Shown here piece by piece: positions 42,296-50,682 of a DNA stretch of 64,000 bases. Position 1 is the first letter of the stretch. Every line of letters begins with the position of its first letter. The notes under the pieces are model-generated. The model did not search any database. It was not told where the DNA came from and saw only the letters and a list, made by a program, of their open reading frames with translations. A program made the position numbers and the translations under genes. The stretch lies in NCBI GenBank assembly GCA_964621605.1, contig CAZUMJ010000012.1, positions 11,024 to 75,023 on the forward strand, in the 5' to 3' direction. The stretch comes from CAZUMJ01 sp964621605. GTDB taxonomy: Bacteria > Actinomycetota > Acidimicrobiia > Acidimicrobiales > Iamiaceae.

Positions 42296-44608
42296 TCAGC
42301 GAGCCTTCGGGAGGCCGAGGCCCCGCTGGGCGATGATGCCGCGCAGCACCTCGCTCGTGCCGCCGTAGATCGTGGTGACCTGGCAGTGGCGGTAGGTGGC
42401 CTCGATCCAGCCGTCGGCCGGTGCATCGGCGGCACCGTGACGGCGGAGTCCGTCTGCGCCGAGCATGTCGATGAGGTCGTCGGCGGCACGCTGGTAGTGC
42501 TCGGTCGTGAAGAGCTTCGCCATCGTTCCCTCGGTGCTGGGCAAGGTGCCGATCGATGCCAGCCAGGCGGCGCGCCAGCCGAGCAGGTTGGCGACCTCGT
42601 TGCCGATCGCGACGCGGGCGAGGCGTTCTCGGACCGTCGCGTCAGCGAGACGGCCGGTTCGGTCAGCCCAGTGCGCGGCATGGTCGAGCAGGCGAACCGC
42701 TTCGCCGTACCAGGCGGCGTTGCGCTCGAACACGAGCGCCGTCATCATCACCTTCCACCCACCGCCGACGTCGCCGACGCGGTACTGGTCGGGGACGCGC
42801 ACCTCGTCGTAGTAGGTGATGTTCGTGCGCTCACCGCCCATCGTGTGCACCGGCGTGATGGAGATGCCGGGACTGTCCATCGGCACGATGAACATCGTGA
42901 GGCCCTTGTGCTTGGCCTGCTCGGTGTCGGTGCGGGTCAACAGGAAGACATACCCGGCCTCATGTGCGAGCGTCGTGAACATCTTCTGACCGCTCACGAT
43001 CCAGTCGTCGCCGTCGCGCACGGCGCGGGTCGCCGCGGCAGCCACGTCGGAGCCGGACTCGGGCTCGGAGTAGCCCAGGCTGGTGATCACGTCGCCGGAC
43101 AGGATCTGCGGCACGATCGTCTGCTTCAGCCAGTCGCTGCCCTCGAGCAGGATGGTGTGGGCGACGAGGCTCGCCACGCCGATGCCGTCGACGGGTGCGC
43201 CCGACAGGTACATCTCCTCGCTGAGGACGTTCATCTCGAGCGGGGACCGACCACCGCCGCCGTACTCGGCGGGCCACCCGGCCGAGATGAGGCCCTTGGC
43301 GGCCATGGCGTGGTGCAGGCCCCAGTCGTGGATGGTGCCCGTGGTGTGTGCCCGCTCGATCACGTCCGCGGTGACCTCGGCGCGCAGGAACGCCCGGATC
43401 TCGTCGCGGAACGCTTCGACGGGCGCACCGAGACGGAAGTCGGGGCCGCGCCGGACGTGGTCGTCGGGCAAGTCGGCGGACGCGGTGACGGTGGGCTGGG
43501 TGGTTGCGGGCGCGTGCCCATCGGGGAACACCCGGGTGGCGACGATCTCGAGCTCACCGCGAGGGTCGCCGACCTGCAGCCGGGTGCCCTTCGCCCGACG
43601 GAACAGCAACTGGACGTCGTACTCCTCCATGAAGCCGTAGCCGCCGTGGACGTGCAGCGACGCGGACGTGACTCGCTCCGCGGTCTGCGCGGCGAAGCTG
43701 AACGCCATCGCCGAGAAGCGCGGGCCTATCGCTTCACCCTCGTCGAGGGCCCAGATCGCCTTCGCGGCGAGGAGGTCCGCACCGTCGAGATCGGTGGCGA
43801 CGTCGGCGAGCCGGTGCGCGACCGCCTGGAACGAGCCGATCGGTACGTCGAACTGCTTGCGGTCCTTCGCGTATTGCACGCCCACGGCCAGGGCGGCCCG
43901 TGCGAGGCCGACGAACCAGGTGGCGGTGAGCGCTCGCCACTCGTCCAGTGCGGTCTCGAAGGCGGCGTGCGCGGTCGGTCCGGTGGCGAGGACGAGGCGC
44001 TCCGGCCCCGTGGTGGCGATGTCTGCGAGCGCGGCGGAGGCGAGGTTGTCGACGCGCACGGTGCCGGTCGGGACGGGGACGAGCACCAGTTCGTCCCCGT
44101 CGAGCGCCACGACGGCATCGGCCGCGGCGCCGCCGGGGACGAGCGTGGCGGTGCCGTGCACGGTAGGCCGCACCGCCAGGGTCACCAGGGCAGACCCTTC
44201 GGAGATGCGCGCGAGCCAGGCGTCGAGCGGGCTGGCCGCCCCCGTCCCGACCGCGTCAGCGTTGCCGCGAGCGGGAGGGGTGGCGCCGACGGGTGCAGAC
44301 CCAGCCGACGCGGACAGGTTCGCGAGCAGGCGCCCGGCGACCATGGCTTCGACGATCGGTGCGGCAGCCGCCGCGGCGCCGGCCGCGTGCGCGACCACCG
44401 CGAGGTCCGCGAGTGATGCGTCGGCGCCACCGACGTGTTCGGGAAGGCCCATCGCGACCGCGCCGATCTCGACGAGACCATCCCAGACCGCCCTGTCGAA
44501 GCCCGTCGCCTCGGCGGCTCGAACGCGCTCGGGGGACGACTCCTTCGCGAGGAAGCGGGTCAACGCGTCGGTGAGGTGCTGTTGCTCCTCGGTGGGCGAC
44601 AGATCCAT
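42296..44608 (-). CDS. double (fused) acyl-CoA dehydrogenase, FadE34-like
   Basis: 770 residues holding two acyl-CoA dehydrogenase units. The first (about 1-360) has VGVQYAKDRKQFDVPIGSFQAV and HVHGGYGFMEEYDVQLLFRRAK. The second (about 385-770) has LGYSEPESGSDVAAAATRA, VSGQKMFTTLAHEAG and IYGGTSEVLRGIIAQRGLGLPK. Mycobacterial FadE34 (ChsE3) is such a fusion and acts on sterol side-chain acyl-CoAs. The two halves correspond to the two subunit types of the heteromeric FadE enzymes. Start ATG 44608, 22 bases from operator site 7. Confidence 0.85.
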   Translation of the reverse strand: MDLSPTEEQQHLTDALTRFLAKESSPERVRAAEATGFDRAVWDGLVEIGAVAMGLPEHVGGADASLADLAVVAHAAGAAAAAAPIVEAMVAGRLLANLSASAGSAPVGATPPARGNADAVGTGAASPLDAWLARISEGSALVTLAVRPTVHGTATLVPGGAAADAVVALDGDELVLVPVPTGTVRVDNLASAALADIATTGPERLVLATGPTAHAAFETALDEWRALTATWFVGLARAALAVGVQYAKDRKQFDVPIGSFQAVAHRLADVATDLDGADLLAAKAIWALDEGEAIGPRFSAMAFSFAAQTAERVTSASLHVHGGYGFMEEYDVQLLFRRAKGTRLQVGDPRGELEIVATRVFPDGHAPATTQPTVTASADLPDDHVRRGPDFRLGAPVEAFRDEIRAFLRAEVTADVIERAHTTGTIHDWGLHHAMAAKGLISAGWPAEYGGGGRSPLEMNVLSEEMYLSGAPVDGIGVASLVAHTILLEGSDWLKQTIVPQILSGDVITSLGYSEPESGSDVAAAATRAVRDGDDWIVSGQKMFTTLAHEAGYVFLLTRTDTEQAKHKGLTMFIVPMDSPGISITPVHTMGGERTNITYYDEVRVPDQYRVGDVGGGWKVMMTALVFERNAAWYGEAVRLLDHAAHWADRTGRLADATVRERLARVAIGNEVANLLGWRAAWLASIGTLPSTEGTMAKLFTTEHYQRAADDLIDMLGADGLRRHGAADAPADGWIEATYRHCQVTTIYGGTSEVLRGIIAQRGLGLPKAR

Positions 44609-44630
44609 GTGGGCGTGTCCTCAGGCGGTT

Positions 44631-44647
44631 TCTGACGGGTCGTCAGC
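44631..44647. promoter_or_regulatory. 17-bp operator, site 7 (TCTGACGGGTCGTCAGC)
   Basis: Between the divergent double acyl-CoA dehydrogenase (start 44608) and the hydrolase at 44697. It could control both; the first is nearer. Confidence 0.75.
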
Positions 44648-44696
44648 ATTCTAAGGCGATCCCCGTTGCGGGGTTCACGTCCGTAGGCTGCGCCGC

Positions 44697-45572
44697 ATGC
44701 CGAGCACGTCGTCCGCGCGGGTCACGTCGGGTGCTCCCGTCGCTCGGGGCGCAGCGGTGCACGACCTGTGCCTACCCGATGGTCGGATCCTCACGTTCGC
44801 GGACCTCGGGCATCCGGACGGCACCTGCGTCGTGGCATGCCACGGCACTCCAGGCAGTCGTGTGGGATGGCTTCCGCTCGACGACGCAGCCCGGCAGGCG
44901 GGAGTGCGTCTCATCGTGCCTGACCGGCCTGGCATGGGAGGGTCGGCACTCGATCCGCGCCGGACCGTTGGTAGCTGGACCGGTGACGTCGCCGCGCTGC
45001 TCGACCACCTTGGCGTGCAGGCAGCGCAGGTGCTCGGTCACTCCGGAGGCGGACCGTTCGCGCTGGCGTGTGGCACTGGTCGAGGGCCGCTCGCCGGTCG
45101 AGTGCCACGCGTCGTGCTGGTGAGTGGCTGCGCGCCCGTCGAACGCCTCGTGTCGCTGCTCGAGACCGGCCCGCTCGACCTGTGGCTCGGCCTCACCGCA
45201 CGTCTTGCGCCTCGGGCCGCGGACCTGAGCCTCGCCATCCTGGGCCTGGTGGTGCAGGGCGTGCCGGCGCTTGCCGGACCCGAGGTGGCCGCCGACCTTG
45301 CCGAGGCGATGCGTGCTGGTCCGCGCGGCGTGCGGGAGGATTACCGCCTCATCTCGGGGGAGTGGGACTTCATGCCTGAGGAGGTCACCGTGCCCGTGCT
45401 CGCCTGGCACGGCACCGACGACGACATCGTGTCGCTCCACGAGGCGCAGGACCTGTACGTCAGGCTCCCCACCGCGGAACTCCGAGTGGTGCCGGGCGCC
45501 GGGCACCTCCTGGTGCGCAGCCACGCAGCGCAGATCTTGGCGGACCTCGCGACGTGCATATGCCGTTCATAG
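44697..45572 (+). CDS. alpha/beta hydrolase
   Basis: 291 residues. CHGTPGSRVGW gives the oxyanion loop, VLGHSGGGPFALA the nucleophile Ser, LAWHGTDDDIVSLHEA the acid, and VPGAGHLLVRSH the His. A lid domain lies about 150-220. Such enzymes hydrolyse esters, lactones or C-C bonds; in this context a steroid lactone or ester is possible but not shown. Divergent from the double acyl-CoA dehydrogenase. Confidence 0.87.
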   Translation: MPSTSSARVTSGAPVARGAAVHDLCLPDGRILTFADLGHPDGTCVVACHGTPGSRVGWLPLDDAARQAGVRLIVPDRPGMGGSALDPRRTVGSWTGDVAALLDHLGVQAAQVLGHSGGGPFALACGTGRGPLAGRVPRVVLVSGCAPVERLVSLLETGPLDLWLGLTARLAPRAADLSLAILGLVVQGVPALAGPEVAADLAEAMRAGPRGVREDYRLISGEWDFMPEEVTVPVLAWHGTDDDIVSLHEAQDLYVRLPTAELRVVPGAGHLLVRSHAAQILADLATCICRS

Positions 45573-45581
45573 GCTCGCGAC

Positions 45582-46198
45582 ATGGTTGAGATACGAACCG
45601 TGGTCGCATGTGTGCAGTGCGGATCATTCTGGGACGCCGAGACCACCGACAACGACAACGACAACGACACCGACACCGCCGCCGCTGACACCGGCACCGG
45701 CCCCGGCACCGGCCCCGGCACCGCTAGGCCGTGTACCCAGCCCGACCACGAGCACGTTCGGTTCGACTTACATCTCCACCGAACCAGGGTCGTGCTTCCC
45801 GGAGGTGCCGAGCTGACGGCCGTGTCGTTCGGTGGAGTCGATCCCTACCTTCGTGACGCGCCGCCCGACTTCGGGCTGTACCTCGACGATCGATGGAATC
45901 CGCCGTGGGCTCACGAGCTGCTGGACTGGCCGGACTTTGGCGTCCCGAGTGACCCGGCTGCGGTGGCTGCCACGCTCGAGTCACTGCTCGAGCGGGCCCG
46001 AGCAGGTGAGCACGTCGAGCTCGGCTGCTTTGGCGGGCACGGCCGCACCGGCACAGCGCTCGCCTGTATCGCGATCCTCTGCGGCGTGCCCGCAGCGGAG
46101 TCGGTGGCATGGGTGCGCGCCGAGTACTGCGACCGTGCAGTGGAGACCGACGAGCAGCAGGCCTTCATCAGCACCTTCGCCTGCGCCGACCCCGCCTG
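45582..46198 (+). CDS. protein-tyrosine-phosphatase-like protein, runs into the gap
   Basis: At least 205 residues. CFGGHGRTGTALA is a complete CX5R phosphatase P-loop (Cys-Phe-Gly-Gly-His-Gly-Arg). Upstream are a Cys-containing start, a low-complexity acidic insert of DN and DT dipeptides with GTGP repeats (about 23-47), and PDFGLYLDDRW...WPDFGVP. The last readable bases are TG followed by N, so a TGA stop right at the gap edge is possible and the protein may be nearly complete. Substrate unknown. It starts 9 bases after the hydrolase stop. Confidence 0.7.
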
Positions 46199-46298
46199 NN
46201 NNNNNNNNNNNNNNNNNNNNNNNNNNNNNNNNNNNNNNNNNNNNNNNNNNNNNNNNNNNNNNNNNNNNNNNNNNNNNNNNNNNNNNNNNNNNNNNNNN
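46199..46298. other. assembly gap (100 N)
   Basis: Exactly 100 N, so length unknown. A (GCTGTC)n repeat adjoins its right edge, which may have broken the assembly. Confidence 0.95.
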
Positions 46299-46514
46299 GT
46301 CGCCGCTGTCGCTGTCGCTGTCGCTGTCGACCCGGATCTCGTAGCGGAGGTTGAACGCCACAAGCCGACGGTCGTAGGTGAACGTACCGGACGAGGTGAA
46401 GGCCGCCTTGAGGTAGTCGTGTTCGTCCGCGACGGCGAGCAACGCCTCGCGCTGTTCGCTGGTGAGGTCACGGAACTCGCCTCGAACGACGACCCGGTAC
46501 ACGTGCACGGCCAT
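46299..46514 (-). CDS. DUF6204-family protein, 3' end lost in gap
   Basis: 72 residues are visible: VHVYRVVVRGEFRDLTSEQREALLAVADEHDYLKAAFTSSGTFTYDRRLVAFNLRYEIRV, then an SDSDSD run. The first part matches actinobacterial DUF6204, of unknown function. The Asp-Ser run comes from a GCTGTC repeat directly beside the gap. Start ATG 46514. Confidence 0.7.
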
Positions 46515-46582
46515 GGGGAGATGCTCGCACGTGGCGGGGCGGCGACGGTCCTCAGAAATGCGGTGGCATGGCTTGAAGGGGG

Positions 46583-47947
46583 TCATCTGCGCAGCGGGGG
46601 CCAGGTGGGGGAAACGGTCATTGGGTGCTTGCTCACGGTGAGGGGGGTGCCGTCGGGCTTGGTGAAGCGGAGCTGCCCGTTGGCGTGGCGCGTGAGCGCG
46701 TAGCCGCCTTCGTGTACCTGGTGGTGGTGATAGCTGCAGAGCAGGGCGAGGTTCTGAAGGTTGGTTGGGCCTCCGTCGGCCCAGTGCGTGATGTGGTGGG
46801 CGTGGGCACGCGCGGGTGGTGTGTCACATCCGGGGAACACGCAGCCGCGGTCGCGCAGGACGAGGGCGCGGCGCTGCGCGGGTGTCGGAGTGCGGGTGGT
46901 GACGCCGAGGTCGATGGGTGTGGAGTCGGGGTCGAGGACGATGCGCGAGATCGCGGCGTCGCAGGTGAGGTATTGGCCGGCAGCGCGGCTGAGTGGGTTG
47001 CCATGCTGGGTTTCGCCGACGGTGGCGCCGGCTTGCGTGCTCGGGTCGCAGAAGGTGGAGAGGTTGATCGTGGCCGTGATGGACGGCGTCGCGGGGCCGG
47101 CAGCGGGGAGCTGTTGGGCCAACTCGACTAGTGCGTCGGCGCGACGCTGCGCGGGAGTGCGGGCGATGGGTTCGCCGGTGGTGTCGGCGTGGGCCTTGTC
47201 AGCGAGGTACATGGCGTGGCACCGCTCGGCGAGTGCGTTGTTGAGGATCTCGCCTGCCTCGGGCGTGAGGGTGCCAGCGAGGTGCCAGGAGCCGTGGAAG
47301 GACTGGGAGAGGTGCACTGCACGGTTGTTGTGGAGTTTCGCGGCGCGGTCGGCAGCGCCGTCGGGGTTCGCGTGGGCGCGCCAGTGGTTGAGCATCTTTG
47401 AGCAGGAATCGACGCGTAGCTTCTCGGCTTCTTCGACGAGGAGCGCTTCGTGTGCGGCGAAGGTGCCCGGGGCGTCGGTGGCGGCATCGGCGAGGAGGCG
47501 TGCTTTCGCGGTGCCGAGACGCCCACTGGCGTGCGCGGCGGCGACGTGAGGCATGGAGCGCAGCGAGCGGGCGAGACGGACGCGTGCGGCGGCTTCGGGG
47601 CGGGATTGTTCGGTGCGGGCCGCGAGCCAGGACTGTGCGTTGCGGGCCGCGTCGGTGGCCCACACCATGCGTGCGTCGAACATGCCGACGAGCGCGGTGC
47701 GGGCCGCGTCGAGCCTGTTGAAATCGACATCGCAGTCGACCAGCAGCGCGGTGAGGTCCGCGTCGCTCACGACGCTGGCGTCAAGTGCGGCAAGGCCCGC
47801 CAGGGTGTCCGCGGCGGCACCCACCGCTGCGCGCACGACTGCCACCACCCCAGCGTCGGGTGTTGGCGGTGCAGCTGGGCCGGACGTGGGCGAGGCGCCC
47901 TGAGTTGCTCGCGGAGACGCCGCACCCCCAGCGCTGGACTCGAACAT
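46583..47947 (-). CDS. 13E12/DUF222-family HNH endonuclease
   Basis: 454 residues. The DUF222 helical region (about 30-320) includes ALVGMFDARMVWATDAARNAQSWLAARTE. The HNH nuclease follows: RDRGCVFPGCDTPPARAHAHHITHWADGGPTNLQNLALLCSYHHHQVHEGG, with two zinc Cys and the catalytic His. These genes are repeated in mycobacterial genomes (13E12 family), and several there belong to the SOS response. Here a LexA-like box overlaps the start codon, in agreement. Start ATG 47947. Confidence 0.87.
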   Translation of the reverse strand: MFESSAGGAASPRATQGASPTSGPAAPPTPDAGVVAVVRAAVGAAADTLAGLAALDASVVSDADLTALLVDCDVDFNRLDAARTALVGMFDARMVWATDAARNAQSWLAARTEQSRPEAAARVRLARSLRSMPHVAAAHASGRLGTAKARLLADAATDAPGTFAAHEALLVEEAEKLRVDSCSKMLNHWRAHANPDGAADRAAKLHNNRAVHLSQSFHGSWHLAGTLTPEAGEILNNALAERCHAMYLADKAHADTTGEPIARTPAQRRADALVELAQQLPAAGPATPSITATINLSTFCDPSTQAGATVGETQHGNPLSRAAGQYLTCDAAISRIVLDPDSTPIDLGVTTRTPTPAQRRALVLRDRGCVFPGCDTPPARAHAHHITHWADGGPTNLQNLALLCSYHHHQVHEGGYALTRHANGQLRFTKPDGTPLTVSKHPMTVSPTWPPLRR

Positions 47948-47955
47948 ACGTACGA
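47940..47955. promoter_or_regulatory. LexA/SOS-box-like site overlapping the start codon
   Basis: TCGAACATACGTACGA matches the actinobacterial SOS box TCGAAC-N4-GTTCGA at 11 of 12 fixed positions (GTACGA instead of GTTCGA). The gene's ATG at 47945-47947 lies inside it. Confidence 0.65.
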
Positions 47956-48011
47956 CGGTACTGCTCGTTGTCGGGCAACAACCACCCCGAAAATCCGCCA
48001 CCGCAACCCCG

Positions 48012-48031
48012 AAACTTCAACAAAGAAGTTT
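48012..48031. promoter_or_regulatory. AT-rich inverted repeat AAACTTC-N6-GAAGTTT
   Basis: Perfect 7-bp arms with a 6-base loop, unusual for its AT content. It lies 64 bases upstream of the HNH gene and 120 bases after the desaturase stop. It could be an operator or a weak terminator. Confidence 0.35.
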
Positions 48032-48150
48032 GATCGGCAGGACGTGACATTCGGGCAGGGGGCCGCGCCGCGATCGGCAGGACGTGACATTCGGGCAGGG
48101 GGCGCGCCGTGATCGGCTCGGCTCGGGTCGTGCAGGGGGCCGCGCCGCGA
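48032..48150. repeat. 39-40-bp tandem repeat, 3 copies
   Basis: Units starting GATCGGCAGGACGTGACATT at 48032 and 48072, and a diverged unit at 48111. Each ends in GGGGGCCGCGCCGC or similar. The third copy runs into the end of the desaturase gene. Confidence 0.85.
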
Positions 48151-49296
48151 TCAGCCGGGTAGGGCGAGGCGCACGATGCGCCGCACGACGCTTCCGAACT
48201 GCGCCGTGAGCCCGCCGGTGTTGTAGGGCAGTCCGTAGCGAGTGCAGATCTCTCGCACCTCGACGGCCATCTCGGGGTAGCGGTGCGCCGGGAGGTCGGG
48301 GAACAGGTGGTGCTCGATCTGGTGGCTGAGGTTGCCGGTGAGGATGTGGAAGATCGTCCCGCCACGCAGGTTGGCCGAGCCGAGCAACTGACGGAGGTAC
48401 CAGCCGCCGCGCGTCTCACCTGCGACCTCGTCGGGCGTGAAGACATGCGTCCCGTCGGGGAAGTGCCCACAGAAGATGATGGTGAACGCCCACACGTTTC
48501 GCACCAGGTTGGCGGTGGCGTTGCCGGCCAGCGTGGCGGGCGCCCCCGGGCCGGCGAGCGCGGGGAACAGCACGTAGTCCTTCAGAAGCTGGCCACCTGC
48601 CTTGCTGCCCACCTCTCGCAACTTCTCGGAGGCACGCACGCGCCCGCCTTCGAGACGCAGCGCCTCGTCGAGCTCGACGTCGTGGAGGGCGACACCCCAC
48701 TGGAACAGCAGTGCCAGCAGCGTGGCGTACAGCGGATTGCCGAGATTGGCGGGGTGCCACGGCTGCTCATCTGCCATGCGCAGGATGCGGTAGCCGAGGT
48801 CATGGTCGCGGCCCAGCACGTTCGTGTGCGTGTGGTGCAGTTCGTTGTGCGAGTGGCGCCATTGCGACGCCGGGCAGGCCGTGTCCCACTCGAAGACGTC
48901 ACCTTGCAGGTCGGCCTCGCCTGTCCACGAGTACTGGCCGTGCATGACGTTGTGCCCGATCTCCATGTTGTCGAGGATCTTCGACAGCGAGAGGGCGGCT
49001 GTGCCGCCGAACCACGCCGGCGGGAGGAGCGAGAACTGCAGCAGCACGCGGCCGAGCACCTCGAGGCCTCGCTGGCTACGGAGCAGCCCGCGGATGTAGT
49101 CGAGGTCGCGCTGCCCGAGGTCGTCGAGTACCCGTGCCCGGAGGGCATCGAGCTCGGCGCCGAACGCCTCGAGGTCTGCGGGGGAGAGCAGGTCCTGGGC
49201 GCTCGTGCCGTTGCGGTGAGCCGACGCGGCTCGGCCGTTGGCACCGTGGGGGGCGGTGGAGCCATGGGTGGAGCGGGGATGGGCAGTGGCGGTCAC
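48151..49296 (-). CDS. desA3: membrane acyl-CoA desaturase, DesA3-like
   Basis: 381 residues with the three His boxes of membrane di-iron desaturases: HNVMH (about 115-119), HSHNELHHTH (about 148-157) and HQIEHH (about 335-340). Hydrophobic spans lie between them. Partnered with the next gene it matches the Rv3229c (desA3)/Rv3230c pair, where DesA3 makes oleoyl-CoA from stearoyl-CoA. The start is GTG 49296, overlapping the reductase stop (GTGA); a longer frame would run into that gene. Confidence 0.87.
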   Translation of the reverse strand: MTATAHPRSTHGSTAPHGANGRAASAHRNGTSAQDLLSPADLEAFGAELDALRARVLDDLGQRDLDYIRGLLRSQRGLEVLGRVLLQFSLLPPAWFGGTAALSLSKILDNMEIGHNVMHGQYSWTGEADLQGDVFEWDTACPASQWRHSHNELHHTHTNVLGRDHDLGYRILRMADEQPWHPANLGNPLYATLLALLFQWGVALHDVELDEALRLEGGRVRASEKLREVGSKAGGQLLKDYVLFPALAGPGAPATLAGNATANLVRNVWAFTIIFCGHFPDGTHVFTPDEVAGETRGGWYLRQLLGSANLRGGTIFHILTGNLSHQIEHHLFPDLPAHRYPEMAVEVREICTRYGLPYNTGGLTAQFGSVVRRIVRLALPG

Positions 49297-50429
49297 AGGT
49301 CGACCTCGGTGTCGGCAAGAGGGATGGAGACGCACGGCTGGATGCGACTGCCGGGCTGGGAGCACACGCGTCCGGTGCGGATGTCGCGCACCGCGCCGTG
49401 GTGCATCGTCGTGGTGCAGGTGTGGCAGATGCCCATGCGGCATCCGTACGCGGGGGTGAGGCCGTTCGCCTCGGCGAGCGTGAGCAGCGTCTCACCCGCG
49501 GAGTCGGCTTGGCGGCTGCTGCGGACGAACACGACGGTGCCGGCAGCGTCCGCGGCCAGGTTCTCCGGCACGGGTGGTGGCGTGAAGCGTTCGACGTGCA
49601 GGTGGTCGCCATACCCGGCCGCAGCGAAGGCATCCGTGAGCCCGTCGAGCAGGGCGGGCGGGCCGCACGCATAGGCCTCGCAGGCGCCCAGGTCATCGAC
49701 GAGCGTGGTCAGATGGGCGGAGGTGAACACGCCGCCGACCGCGTCGTCGGAGGCCGGACGGTCGGTTGAGATGAAGTGCACCGCAAGGTTGCGGAGTCGC
49801 AGGCTGAGTGCGGCCAGTACCTCGCGGGCCAGCATCGCGTCGCCATCGGCGCCGTACTGCACGAACGTGATGCGCCCACGGTGACCGTCTTCGGCGAGGG
49901 TGCGCAGCATCGACAGCAGGGGAGTGATGCCGGTGCCCGCACACACCATGAGGAGGTGTGCGGGAAGCGGGTGTTGCAGGGTGAAGGTGCCTTGCGCCTG
50001 CGAGAGCGTGATCACGTCGCCGGGCTGGAGGGCAGTGGCCAGTCGGGGCGACACCGTTCCATCGGGGTGGATGCGGGCGGTCAGCTCGATGTGGCGGTCG
50101 GACGGGCTGCTGGAGGGCGAGTAGCACCGGGTGTGGCGGACGCCGTCGACGACGAGGCTCAGCTCGACGAACTGGCCCGGCTGAAACCCCTGCCAGTTGG
50201 CGTTGGGCTGCAGGACGAGCGTGACGGTCTCGGGGGTTTCACGCACGATTGACCGCACGGTGGCGCGCACCTCGTGGCGCGCCCAGGCCGGATTCACCAG
50301 CTCGACGTAGGACTGGGTCCCGTGCGGAGCGGTGAGCGCATCGAGGAGGCTCTGCACCGGGCGGCGCACGAGATCCGTGACACCGTCGAGCATGCTGTCG
50401 AGCACGCCGGGGCGTGTTGTGGTCGGCAC
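49293..50429 (-). CDS. flavin/2Fe-2S oxidoreductase for the desaturase (Rv3230c-like)
   Basis: 378 residues: a FAD-binding barrel with RCYSPSSS, an NAD(P)-binding domain with VCAGTGITPLLSMLRTL and AYACGPPALLDGL, and a C-terminal plant-type 2Fe-2S ferredoxin with CRMGICHTC and a later Cys. It passes electrons from NADPH to the desaturase. Translationally coupled to it (4-base overlap). A DesT-like operator lies 40 bases upstream. Confidence 0.88.
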   Translation of the reverse strand: MPTTTRPGVLDSMLDGVTDLVRRPVQSLLDALTAPHGTQSYVELVNPAWARHEVRATVRSIVRETPETVTLVLQPNANWQGFQPGQFVELSLVVDGVRHTRCYSPSSSPSDRHIELTARIHPDGTVSPRLATALQPGDVITLSQAQGTFTLQHPLPAHLLMVCAGTGITPLLSMLRTLAEDGHRGRITFVQYGADGDAMLAREVLAALSLRLRNLAVHFISTDRPASDDAVGGVFTSAHLTTLVDDLGACEAYACGPPALLDGLTDAFAAAGYGDHLHVERFTPPPVPENLAADAAGTVVFVRSSRQADSAGETLLTLAEANGLTPAYGCRMGICHTCTTTMHHGAVRDIRTGRVCSQPGSRIQPCVSIPLADTEVDL

Positions 50430-50468
50430 GAGACTCCTTGCGCGAGGTGGCGGTGGGGAGCGGATAAG

Positions 50469-50490
50469 TCAGTGTACGGCTGTGCACTGA
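50469..50490. promoter_or_regulatory. DesT/FabR-like operator of the desaturase operon
   Basis: Arms TCAGTGTAC and GTGCACTGA with the 4-base spacer GGCT; 8 of 9 arm bases are symmetric. It resembles the AGTGAAC-N4-GTTGACT type of site that I remember for Pseudomonas DesT, and stands between the desaturase operon and its likely regulator. Confidence 0.65.
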
Positions 50491-50682
50491 AAGTAGGTGG
50501 TGGCGGAAGCGCCGTCAACGAGACGGTCGTCACCTCAACGGATCGCCGTGTCCCGGTCCACGGGTGCAATGGGCCATGTATCGCAAGGCGCGCGTCAACG
50601 GAGCCATCGTCGGGGAGCGATTCCGGAGGAGCGGATCGGCTGAGGTGTGGCGCAAGAGGGTTCCAGTTGTACGCTCAGATCG

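Noticed and set aside
46583..47947. HNH protein as part of a mobile element
   Set aside because: No terminal inverted repeats, target duplication or transposase nearby; the 13E12 family is usually chromosomal.
48032..48150. Possible CRISPR-like array
   Set aside because: Repeats are directly adjacent without unique spacers, only three units, and no cas gene is present.
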